Shown one piece after another: positions 1-6,159 of a DNA stretch of 6,904 bases. The position numbers were made by a program, and so were the translations under genes. Origin of the DNA: Microbacterium sp. (GTDB lineage Bacteria; Actinomycetota; Actinomycetes; Actinomycetales; Microbacteriaceae). How positions within the stretch are numbered: position 1 is the stretch's first letter; every line of letters begins with the position of its first letter. The stretch covers positions 1 to 6,904 of the forward strand of contig JAITUD010000292.1 of the NCBI GenBank assembly GCA_031286555.1, written 5' to 3'. The notes under the pieces were generated by a model that did not search any database, was not told where the DNA came from, and was given only the letters and a program-made list of their open reading frames with translations.

Positions 1-2240
1 CAGGACCGAGCAGTGCAGGCAAGTCGACCCTGCTCGCAGCGCTGGCCGGCACGCTGCCGGCGGATGCCGCGGTCACCGGCACGATCACCGGCATCGATGC
101 CCGAGAGGTCGCCTGGGCGCCGCAGGCGCCGCAGTTCTTCGCCGGCACGCCGCGCGCGGAGCTCGCGCTGTTCGGGGCGGGACCAGACGCGCTGGACGAC
201 CTCGGGCTCGCATCTCTGGCGGATGCCGCCGTCGCCGAACTCAGTCCGGGGGAGCAGCGTCGTCTCGCCGTGGCCCGCGCGCTCGCGCGTGTGGACCAGG
301 GGGCGCGGCTGCTGCTGCTCGACGAGCCCACCGCGCACCTCGACCGTCGCTCCGCCGATCTCGTGCGCGCCGCCGTGCTGCGCCGATCCCGCCGCTGCGT
401 CGTCGTGCTCGCCACGCACGAACCAGAGACGCTCGCGCTGGCGGAGTGGCGGATTCCGCTCGACGGTGCGGCGCCGGCGCCGGTCGACGCACCGGCTGCG
501 GATGGCGCAGCCGCGATACCTGCGGCATCCGCAGCTCCCGGAACGGAACCCGCGCCGCAGGCCGACCTGCCGCAGGCCGGCACCGGGCTCACCCTGCGGT
601 CGCTGCTGCGCCCGAACCGCTGGATCTGGGCGGGTTCGATCCTGCTCGCCGCTCTGACGGCAGGATTCGGCATCACCCTGACGGCGCTGTCGGGATGGCT
701 GATCGTGCGAGCCAGCGTCGAGGAGTACATCATGTACCTCCTGGTCGCGATCGTCGGGGTGCGCGCCTTCGGCATCGGCCGGGCGGTGAGCCGCTACGCG
801 GAGCGCCTGGTCACGCACCGGGCGACTCTGCGCGTGATCGATGCGCTGCGGATGCGGCTGTGGGGCTCGATCGCCGCGCGCGGTGCCGGATCGCGGCGCC
901 TGCTCTCCGGCGGCGCCCCGCTGGACTACCTGGTGACGCTGTCCGGAGATCTGCGGGATCAGCTGCCACGGGTGCTGCCGCCGCTCGGTGCCGGCGTGCT
1001 GGTGCTGCTGGCGGCGGTGGCCACGACGGCTCTGGTGGCACCCGAGCTGACTGCGACGGTGGCGCTGGTGCTCACTCTCGCCGTCGCGCTGGCCGTGCTC
1101 CTGGCGCTGTTCTCCGAGCGCCGTGCCGGCGTCGTCCGCGTGGGTGCACGCTCCGAGATCGTGCGCGGCACCGCGGCTCTCACCGGCGCCGCCGACGACC
1201 TGCGCAGCAACGGCGTGGCCGTGGGGGCGCTGCGCACGCTCGACGCGAGCGCGGAGAGGCTCGCGGCCGCTGAGCGCCGTGCGGCCTGGTCGGCCGGGCT
1301 CGGCGCGGCCGTCGTCACCGCCGCCGTCACGATGCTCGGCATCCTGGTGCCGCTGCTCGCCCCTCAGCTCGCCGCCGAACGTGCCTCGGTGATCGCGCTG
1401 GTCGCGCTCGCGCTTGCCGAGCCGCTGGTCGCCCTCGTCGACGCGGTCGGACGGATGCCCGCGCTGCGCGCTCTGATCGCGCGGCTGTCGCCGGTGCTCG
1501 AGCCCGCACCGGTGGTCGACTGGGGCTCTGCCCACCTGGACGGACCCGCACGGGAGCTGGAGCTCCAGAGTGTCGGCATCCGGTACCCCGGCGCGTCTTC
1601 GCCCGCCGTCGCGGGCGTCGACGGGAGAGCCGAGCGCGGCCGCTGGCTGGTGCTGGACGGGCCGTCCGGCTCGGGCAAGTCGACGGTGCTCTCCGCGATC
1701 ATGGGCGCGCTTCCGGTGCAGTTCGGCGCGATCCGTGTGAACGGTGCGCCGATCACCGCGCTGTCCGAGCGCGCCTGGCGGGACCGCGTGGCGTGGTGCC
1801 CGCAGGACGCCTACGTGTTCGACTCGACGATCCGCGGCAATCTGCTCCTCGCGCGGCCACGCGAGGATGCGCCCGACGACGCCGCGATGCATGAGGCGCT
1901 GAGGATGGCGGGGCTGGAGCCGCTCGCGGCGCGCATCGGTCTCGACGCCAGGGTCGGAGCCGGTGGCTCGGCGCTCTCCGGTGGGGAGCGTCAGCGCCTC
2001 GCGGTCGCCCGCGCACTGCTCACCCGGGCGGATGTCATTCTGCTGGACGAGCCCACGGCGCACCTGGACGCGCCGACCGCAGCCGCGATGATGGCGGACG
2101 TCCGGTCCGCGACCGAGGATCGCATCGTGGTGCTGGTCTCGCACCGTGCTGACGACCGCCGTGCCGGTGACGGCCTCCTGAGACTGGGGGCCGCGGTGTC
2201 AGGCGGCGAGTCGGCGGAAGCGGTCGCTCACGCGGGGTGA
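1..2240 (+). CDS. cydDC: CydD-CydC fused ABC exporter (thiol reductant / cyt bd assembly), 5' end missing
   Basis: The frame is open from the left edge (first full codon at 3) to TGA at 2238-2240, giving about 745 visible residues; the CydD membrane domain and start lie outside. Counting from the codon at 3, the first ATPase domain has Walker A GPSSAGKST (1-9), Q-loop Gln41, signature LSPGEQ (80-85), Walker B LLLLDEP with Glu108, and H-loop His139. An Ala/Pro-rich linker (about 155-195) leads to a CydC-type membrane domain (about 196-498, several hydrophobic helices from 207). The second ATPase has Walker A GPSGSGKST (553-561), Gln601, LSGGER (658), DEPTAHLD (682-689) and His714. The part after the linker, about 550 residues, is the usual length of a whole CydC. 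CydDC is known to export cysteine/glutathione, and haem transport has also been proposed; it is needed for cytochrome bd assembly. Nearby cydAB support the call. The last 42 bases overlap the opposing peptidase gene. Confidence 0.93.
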   Translation, partial: GPSSAGKSTLLAALAGTLPADAAVTGTITGIDAREVAWAPQAPQFFAGTPRAELALFGAGPDALDDLGLASLADAAVAELSPGEQRRLAVARALARVDQGARLLLLDEPTAHLDRRSADLVRAAVLRRSRRCVVVLATHEPETLALAEWRIPLDGAAPAPVDAPAADGAAAIPAASAAPGTEPAPQADLPQAGTGLTLRSLLRPNRWIWAGSILLAALTAGFGITLTALSGWLIVRASVEEYIMYLLVAIVGVRAFGIGRAVSRYAERLVTHRATLRVIDALRMRLWGSIAARGAGSRRLLSGGAPLDYLVTLSGDLRDQLPRVLPPLGAGVLVLLAAVATTALVAPELTATVALVLTLAVALAVLLALFSERRAGVVRVGARSEIVRGTAALTGAADDLRSNGVAVGALRTLDASAERLAAAERRAAWSAGLGAAVVTAAVTMLGILVPLLAPQLAAERASVIALVALALAEPLVALVDAVGRMPALRALIARLSPVLEPAPVVDWGSAHLDGPARELELQSVGIRYPGASSPAVAGVDGRAERGRWLVLDGPSGSGKSTVLSAIMGALPVQFGAIRVNGAPITALSERAWRDRVAWCPQDAYVFDSTIRGNLLLARPREDAPDDAAMHEALRMAGLEPLAARIGLDARVGAGGSALSGGERQRLAVARALLTRADVILLDEPTAHLDAPTAAAMMADVRSATEDRIVVLVSHRADDRRAGDGLLRLGAAVSGGESAEAVAHAG

Positions 2241-3020
2241 CCCCGACACCGCGCGCTCCGCACCCGGTACACCATCCGCGCCGACGGCGAGGATCGCGCG
2301 GGCGAGCACCTCGTCCCGGACCTCGCGCCGGGCGTGATCGTCGGCGAGCATCTCCACAAGGGCTGCGACATCCGCCTCGGCGCGCGCGGCGATGGGGAAC
2401 CACGGCAGCGCGGAGCGCCAGGCGCGGAACGCGAGCAGGAGCAGGTCGTGCCGCTGCTCGACGTGCGCGCGCTCGTGCGCGATGACGGCGACGAGCTCGT
2501 CGGGATCCAGACGGTCCAGAAGGCCCTGCGAGAGAACGGTCACCGAGCCGGATCCGCGCGGCAGGCAGTAGGCCACCGGCACGGCGTCATCGATCACCTG
2601 GGTGCGCGCCCTCGTCGGATGCGGCGAGGCCAGCAGCTCGAGCAGGGCTAGGTGGCGCCGGCGCTGACGGGTCACCTGCACGATCGTGACGGCCAGATGC
2701 GAGAGCAGGTACACGGTGAACGCGATCGCGGGAAGCAGGACGTACCAGGGATGCTGCGGCGCCACGGCGAATCCGCTCAGCGCGAGGGCGCCGATCATCG
2801 ACAGGCCTCCGGCCAGGCCGATCGCCTGCCAGAGGAGCAGGGCGATGACCGGCATCCGGGTCGGCCAGGACGCGCGCGACAGCGCGACGGGAACCGGCCA
2901 GGCGAGCATGAGCGCGACGAGCCCGAGCACGACGGCCGCGGCGACGATCGCGGCGTGCGGGATCACGACGGCCCCCGCGAGCGAGGGATCGGTGATCAGC
3001 AGGCCGGTGACCGGGGGCAT
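2199..3020 (-). CDS. M56-family (BlaR1-like) membrane zinc metallopeptidase, short form without sensor domain
   Basis: The 273-residue protein has three clear hydrophobic helices (about 18-41, 56-82 and 92-116), then a cytosolic protease domain with the zinc motif HERAH (182-186) inside AVIAHERAHVEQRHD, and a probable third ligand Glu223 in LVEMLADDHA. A further hydrophobic stretch (about 193-212) may be a fourth membrane segment. The family is known for BlaR1/MecR1, which inactivate BlaI/MecI repressors after a signal. BlaR1 proteins are about 600 residues because of a C-terminal penicillin-binding domain; this protein ends just after the protease domain, so a beta-lactam-sensing role is not supported. 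ATG at 3020 is preceded by GAGGG five bases upstream, and the repressor stop overlaps that Shine-Dalgarno (TGAGGG), so the two are probably translationally coupled. The gap between them is 8 bases. Inference: it controls the upstream repressor; the signal is unknown. Confidence 0.9.
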   Translation of the reverse strand: MPPVTGLLITDPSLAGAVVIPHAAIVAAAVVLGLVALMLAWPVPVALSRASWPTRMPVIALLLWQAIGLAGGLSMIGALALSGFAVAPQHPWYVLLPAIAFTVYLLSHLAVTIVQVTRQRRRHLALLELLASPHPTRARTQVIDDAVPVAYCLPRGSGSVTVLSQGLLDRLDPDELVAVIAHERAHVEQRHDLLLLAFRAWRSALPWFPIAARAEADVAALVEMLADDHARREVRDEVLARAILAVGADGVPGAERAVSGSPRVSDRFRRLAA

Positions 3021-3028
3021 GGAGACCC

Positions 3029-3388
3029 TCAGGCGCCGCCCGTGAGCAGGCTGCGCAGCACCGCGGCGTCCTCGGCCGAGACGCCGCCGACGAAGCGCGC
3101 CAGCACAGCGGAGCGATCGCCGGCCTCGCCGAGCACCTCGTGCATGAGCTCGGCCGTGTGATCGGCACGAGAGGCGACGGCGCGGTAGCGGTGCGGGCGG
3201 GCGGAGCGGTCGGAGTCCACGAAGCCCTTCTTCTCGAGCCGGGACAGCACCGTCAGCAGCGTCGTGGCTGCGAGCGAACGACCCTGGACCTGAAGCACGT
3301 CCTGCACGTCGTACGCGGTGAGGGATTCGGCAGAGGAGTCCCAGAGCGCGTCCATGACGGCGCGTTCGAGTTCTCCGAGCGTTCCCAT
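3029..3388 (-). CDS. BlaI/MecI/CopY-family transcriptional repressor
   Basis: The 119-residue protein starts LGELERAVMDALW and runs through a winged helix (about 4-70) ending RLEKKGFVDSDRSARPHRYRAV, the classic BlaI/MecI layout of a recognition helix around TTLLTVLSRL followed by a wing. The C-terminal part (about 75-119, AVLARFVGGVSAEDAAVLRSLL) matches the dimerisation helices seen in actinobacterial BlaI proteins. ATG at 3388 has a strong ribosome binding site (GGGAGG, complement of 3395-3400) seven bases upstream. Family members bind dyad operators as dimers and are removed by proteolysis by an M56 partner, which here is the next gene in the operon. It is divergent from cydA across a gap with three matching palindromes, so it probably represses both itself and cydAB. 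No cleavage site can be pinned down by eye. The family is certain; the target promoters are inferred. Confidence 0.93.
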   Translation of the reverse strand: MGTLGELERAVMDALWDSSAESLTAYDVQDVLQVQGRSLAATTLLTVLSRLEKKGFVDSDRSARPHRYRAVASRADHTAELMHEVLGEAGDRSAVLARFVGGVSAEDAAVLRSLLTGGA

Positions 3389-3394
3389 CTCCGG

Positions 3395-3400
3395 CCTCCC
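3395..3400 (-). promoter_or_regulatory. Ribosome binding site of the BlaI-type repressor gene
   Basis: On the minus strand GGGAGG is followed by seven bases (CCGGAGA region) and then the ATG at 3388-3386. This near-perfect Shine-Dalgarno, just after an A-rich run, fixes the start codon. Confidence 0.8.
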
Positions 3401-3418
3401 TTTTTCTTGGTCCTGATC

Positions 3419-3424
3419 ATTCTA
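3419..3424 (-). promoter_or_regulatory. Candidate -10 element of the repressor/peptidase operon
   Basis: The minus strand reads TAGAAT here, five of six matches to TATAAT, about 30 bases upstream of the repressor ATG, which would give a leader of roughly 20-25 bases. No good -35 hexamer is seen 16-18 bases further upstream. The element lies almost wholly inside operator copy 1 (3420-3436), as expected for autorepression. Assigned by eye only. Confidence 0.45.
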
Positions 3425-3436
3425 CCCCGAGTCGAA
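3420..3436. promoter_or_regulatory. Operator copy 1 (TTCTAC-N5-GTCGAA), proposed BlaI-type site
   Basis: A 17-bp imperfect palindrome with left half TTCTAC and right half GTCGAA, one mismatch from the GTAGAA of the other copies. Centre 3428. It covers the candidate -10 of the repressor operon. The CTAC/GTAG core resembles the TAC...GTA halves of known BlaI/MecI/CopY operators. It is recognised mainly because it falls exactly one 21-bp period before copy 2. Confidence 0.7.
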
Positions 3437-3440
3437 ATTG

Positions 3441-3457
3441 TTCTATGCTCTGTAGAA
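3441..3457. promoter_or_regulatory. Operator copy 2 (TTCTAT-N5-GTAGAA), proposed BlaI-type site
   Basis: A 17-bp palindrome with perfect five-base arms TTCTA and TAGAA separated by seven bases, centre 3449. It overlaps the best candidate -10 of cydA (TATGCT, 3444-3449). The four-base spacer to copy 1 is ATTG and to copy 3 is AGAG. Confidence 0.85.
3444..3449 (+). promoter_or_regulatory. Candidate -10 element of cydAB
   Basis: TATGCT matches TATAAT at four positions, including the key TA and final T. It would place the transcript start near 3456, giving a leader of about 33 bases before the cydA start. The region 16-18 bases upstream (around 3420-3427) has no recognisable TTGACA-like -35. Alternatives such as TAGAAA at 3453 cannot be excluded by eye. 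Confidence 0.35.
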
Positions 3458-3461
3458 AGAG

Positions 3462-3478
3462 TTCTACACAACGTAGAA
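3462..3478. promoter_or_regulatory. Operator copy 3 (perfect TTCTAC-N5-GTAGAA), proposed BlaI-type site
   Basis: A 17-bp palindrome with perfect six-base arms, centre 3470, and the best of the three copies. Its right edge runs directly into the cydA ribosome binding site (GGAG at 3479-3482), so protein bound here would sit in the early transcribed region and block initiation or early elongation. Confidence 0.87.
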
Positions 3479-3482
3479 GGAG
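3479..3482 (+). promoter_or_regulatory. Ribosome binding site of cydA, supporting a GTG start
   Basis: AAGGAG ends six bases before GTG at 3489. The protein from this GTG begins MDVLDIARWQFG, and CydA proteins usually begin with a similar short stretch before the first helix, so the GTG is preferred over any internal ATG. Confidence 0.85.
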
Positions 3483-3488
3483 ATTCGC

Positions 3489-5069
3489 GTGGACGTGCTC
3501 GACATCGCCCGGTGGCAGTTCGGCATCACGACCGTGTACCACTTCCTGATGGTGCCGCTGACCCTCGGGCTGGGCCTCATGGTCGCGATCATGCAGACCC
3601 GCTGGGTGCGCACGGGGGACGAGAAGTTCCTGCGCATGACCAAGTTCTGGGGCAAGGTCTATCTGATCAACTTCATCGTCGGCGTCGCCACCGGGCTGGT
3701 GCAGGAGTTCCAGTTCGGCATGGCCTGGAGCGAGTACTCCCGCTTCGTCGGCGACGTGTTCGGCGCACCGCTGGCCATGGAGGGCCTGCTGGCGTTCTTC
3801 GTGGAGTCGACCTTCCTCGGCATCTGGATCTTCGGCTGGGGGCGTCTGCGCAAGGGCCTGCACCTCGCCGCGCTCTGGTGCGCGGTGATCGGCTCGTGGA
3901 TCTCGGCGTACTTCATCATCGTGGCGAACTCGTGGATGCAGCACCCCGTCGGCGTGGAGCTCGGCGCGGACGGGCGTCCGGTGATGACCGACGTCTGGGC
4001 GGTGCTCACCAACAACACCGCGATCGCTGCGTACACGCACACGATCCTCGGCGCCCTCGTCGTCGCCGGGATGTTCCTGCTCGCGATCTCCTGGTACCAC
4101 CTGTGGCGCCGTCGTCACGACGGCATCGACACCGTCGACGAGTCCGGTCGTGTCATCGTGGGCGAGACGGATGCTGCGCCGGGACGCGACAAGGTCGACC
4201 ACGGCGTGTGGATCTGGTCGCTCCGCCTCGGTGCCGTGATCGCGATCGCCGGCTTCCTGGGCACGGTCGTCACCGGTGACGTGCAGGGCAAGCTCATGTA
4301 CGAGCAGCAGCCCATGAAGATGGCGGCGGCGGAGGCGGCCTGCCACACCGGCTCGTCGTTCTCGGTGCTCTCGCTGGGCGACCCGGGGTCGAGCGACTGC
4401 TCCGATGTCGTCACCCTCATCGAAGTGCCGGGCGTGCTCGGCTTCCTCGGCACCGGAGAGTGGGGCGCCGACATGCCCGGCATCCGCGATCTGGAGCCGA
4501 AGTACGTCGACCAGTACGGCGCGACCATCCCTGACGAGGCGATCTACGGTGACCGCGCCGGCAGCGAGGTGCACTACGTGCCGGTGATGTGGGTGACCTA
4601 CTGGGGCTTCCGGCTCATGATCGGGCTGGGCGGCATCGTCGCGGCCGGCGCTGTGATCGCGCTGTGGATCACCCGGAAGGGCACCGTCATGCGGTCGAAG
4701 TGGATCATGCGCCTCGCGCTGCTCGGCATCGTCGCGCCGTTCGCGGCGAACATCGCCGGATGGATCTTCACCGAGCTGGGCAGGCAGCCGTTCGTCGTCG
4801 CGCCGAACCCCGATGCCACGGGCGTGGACGGTGTGTTCATGTTCACCGCCGCTGCCGTGTCTCCGGGCGTGACGGCGGGGGAGGTGCTGTTCTCGGTGAT
4901 CACCCTGGCCGCGGTGTACGGCGTGATGCTCGTGATCGAGGCGTTCCTGATGGTGAAGTACATCCGCGGCGGGGTCGCGGCGTCGATGCCGGAGCTCGCC
5001 TCGCGAGGGCATGACGATGACGACTCCGGTGAGCCCGCATCCGACGACGTGCTGTCGTTCGCGTACTGA
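3489..5069 (+). CDS. cydA: Cytochrome bd quinol oxidase subunit I
   Basis: This 526-residue membrane protein is the haem-bearing, quinol-oxidising subunit of cytochrome bd, which reduces oxygen to water without pumping protons. Visible residues match the family by comparison with E. coli: His18 in YHFLMVPLTLG (haem b595 ligand, E. coli His19), Glu98 and Glu106 in MEGLLAFFVESTF (Glu99/Glu107), His184 in YTHTILGA and Met377 in FRLMIGLG (haem b558 ligands, His186/Met393), Lys277 and Glu282 at the start of the Q-loop (Lys252/Glu257), and Glu429 before GRQPF (Glu445 before GRQPW). The Q-loop carries Cys285 and Cys304, 19 residues apart, matching my recollection of the disulfide in mycobacterial CydA structures. 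The GRQPW tryptophan is Phe435 here. Nine membrane helices are expected. The gene is first in an operon with cydB, 31 bases downstream, and lies under three proposed BlaI-type operators. Confidence 0.97.
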   Translation: MDVLDIARWQFGITTVYHFLMVPLTLGLGLMVAIMQTRWVRTGDEKFLRMTKFWGKVYLINFIVGVATGLVQEFQFGMAWSEYSRFVGDVFGAPLAMEGLLAFFVESTFLGIWIFGWGRLRKGLHLAALWCAVIGSWISAYFIIVANSWMQHPVGVELGADGRPVMTDVWAVLTNNTAIAAYTHTILGALVVAGMFLLAISWYHLWRRRHDGIDTVDESGRVIVGETDAAPGRDKVDHGVWIWSLRLGAVIAIAGFLGTVVTGDVQGKLMYEQQPMKMAAAEAACHTGSSFSVLSLGDPGSSDCSDVVTLIEVPGVLGFLGTGEWGADMPGIRDLEPKYVDQYGATIPDEAIYGDRAGSEVHYVPVMWVTYWGFRLMIGLGGIVAAGAVIALWITRKGTVMRSKWIMRLALLGIVAPFAANIAGWIFTELGRQPFVVAPNPDATGVDGVFMFTAAAVSPGVTAGEVLFSVITLAAVYGVMLVIEAFLMVKYIRGGVAASMPELASRGHDDDDSGEPASDDVLSFAY

Positions 5070-5087
5070 GCCGGCGTAACGAGATCT

Positions 5088-5094
5088 GAGAGGA
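5088..5094 (+). promoter_or_regulatory. Ribosome binding site that decides the cydB start
   Basis: GAGAGGA lies just before two in-frame ATG codons, at 5095 and 5101. From its last GG (5092-5093) there is one base to the first ATG and seven to the second. Only the second has workable spacing, so cydB is taken to start at 5101. Confidence 0.75.
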
Positions 5095-5100
5095 ATGACC

Positions 5101-6153
5101 ATGGAACCGCTGCCCGTCGTCTGGTTCATCGCGATCGCGGTGCTCTGGATCGGTTACCTGCTGCTCGAGGGCTTCGACCTCGGCGTGGGGATGCACATGA
5201 TCTTCTCCACCCGCAGCGAGCGCGACCGCCGCGTGATGCTGAACACGATCGGCCCGGTGTGGGACGGCAACGAGGTATGGCTGATCACCGCCGGTGCCGC
5301 GCTGTTCGCGGCGTTCCCGGCCTGGTACGCGTCGCTGTTCTCGACGCTGTACGTGCCGCTGACGATCACATTGGTCGGTCTGATCGTGCGTGCGGTGGGC
5401 ATCGAGTACCGCGGCAAGGTGGCGACGCAGCTCTGGCGCGATGTCTGGACCTGGCTGATCGGTCTCGGCTCGCTGATCGTCGCCTTCTGCATCGGCGCGG
5501 CGCTGGCACTGACCTCGACCGGGCTGCCGATCGACGCGAACGGCGACCGCGTGGGCGGTCCGTTCGTCTGGCTGACCGTCCCGGCCGTGCTGGGTGGTCT
5601 TGCGGTGGTGGGCTTCGCGCTCGCGCACTCGGCGACGTTCCTCGGTCTCAAGGCGGACGGTCCGGTGCGCGAGCGCGCCGGCCGGTTCGCAGCGCGCTGG
5701 GCGCCGCTGTGCCTGGTCCCCGCCGCGGTCTGGGCGCTGTGGGTGCAGTTCGAGGACGGCGGCAGCGTGCTGTCGTGGGTGTTCGTCGTGCTCGCGGTCG
5801 CGGGTGCCGTGTTCGGATGGATCTCGGCGCACGCGCGCAAAGAGGGACTCGCGTTCATGGGCTATGCCGGGTTCGGACTGTTCGGCGCGGGAGCGATCTT
5901 CGCCGGGATGTTCCCGCTCGTGCTCCCGTCGACGGTGGACGCCGCCTACGACCTGACCATCTGGAACGCGGCGAACAGCCCGTACACGCTGGGAGTGATG
6001 ACCGTGGTCGCCGCGGTGGCGCTGCCGGTGATCCTGCTCTACCAGGGCTGGAGCTACTGGATCTTCCGGGCGCGGGTGCGCCCCGGGTCGATCCCCGAGG
6101 CGCACGTGGTGATTCCGGCGGTGCTGCGGGCAGATGCCCGGCCGGCGCGCTGA
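5101..6153 (+). CDS. cydB: Cytochrome bd quinol oxidase subunit II
   Basis: The 350-residue protein starts MEPLPVVWFIAIAVLWIGYLLLEGFDLGVGM, the standard opening of CydB with its first helix and the conserved EGFDLGVG (23-30). WDGNEVWLITAGAALFAAFP follows at 54-73, the family's most conserved block. Length and multiple hydrophobic helices fit the normal CydB fold, the structural partner of CydA in the inner membrane; the charged residues around Asp26 and Glu58 are thought to help form proton routes in this family. A longer start at 5095 would add only Met-Thr and is too close to the ribosome binding site. It is cotranscribed with cydA, 31 bases upstream. Its stop is six bases from the stop of the opposing antiporter gene, and no terminator hairpin with a T tract is visible between them. 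The assembly factor CydDC lies not downstream, as in many bacteria, but before the regulator pair. Confidence 0.96.
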   Translation: MEPLPVVWFIAIAVLWIGYLLLEGFDLGVGMHMIFSTRSERDRRVMLNTIGPVWDGNEVWLITAGAALFAAFPAWYASLFSTLYVPLTITLVGLIVRAVGIEYRGKVATQLWRDVWTWLIGLGSLIVAFCIGAALALTSTGLPIDANGDRVGGPFVWLTVPAVLGGLAVVGFALAHSATFLGLKADGPVRERAGRFAARWAPLCLVPAAVWALWVQFEDGGSVLSWVFVVLAVAGAVFGWISAHARKEGLAFMGYAGFGLFGAGAIFAGMFPLVLPSTVDAAYDLTIWNAANSPYTLGVMTVVAAVALPVILLYQGWSYWIFRARVRPGSIPEAHVVIPAVLRADARPAR

Positions 6154-6159
6154 GCGGGT

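Noticed and set aside
270..272. ATP-binding gene starting inside the first ATPase domain
   Set aside because: The same frame is open back to the left edge and encodes Walker A and the signature motif upstream, so this is an internal codon of the fused gene.
321..2069. Near-identical DNA copies of the Walker B/D-loop segment at 321-344 and 2046-2069
   Set aside because: Both encode DEPTAHLD in paralogous ATPase domains; the match follows from shared protein motif and codon bias, not from a mobile or regulatory repeat.
3140..4279. A 379-residue plus-strand frame crossing the repressor gene, the operator region and cydA
   Set aside because: It runs through a gap with clear regulatory palindromes and two confident genes, and its product is Arg/His-rich without motifs.
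5070..5100. Possible extra promoter or attenuator between cydA and cydB
   Set aside because: The 31-base gap holds only the cydB ribosome binding site; no hairpin or promoter hexamers are seen.
3417..5129. A 570-residue open frame on the minus strand opposite cydA
   Set aside because: Its composition is Arg/His/Asp/Glu-rich with no recognisable domain, and it mirrors the codon pattern of cydA, which has full motif support. Long antisense frames are expected in high-GC genes.
4900..6105. A 401-residue open frame on the minus strand opposite cydB
   Set aside because: Low-complexity charged product with no family resemblance; it is a shadow of cydB third-position GC bias.
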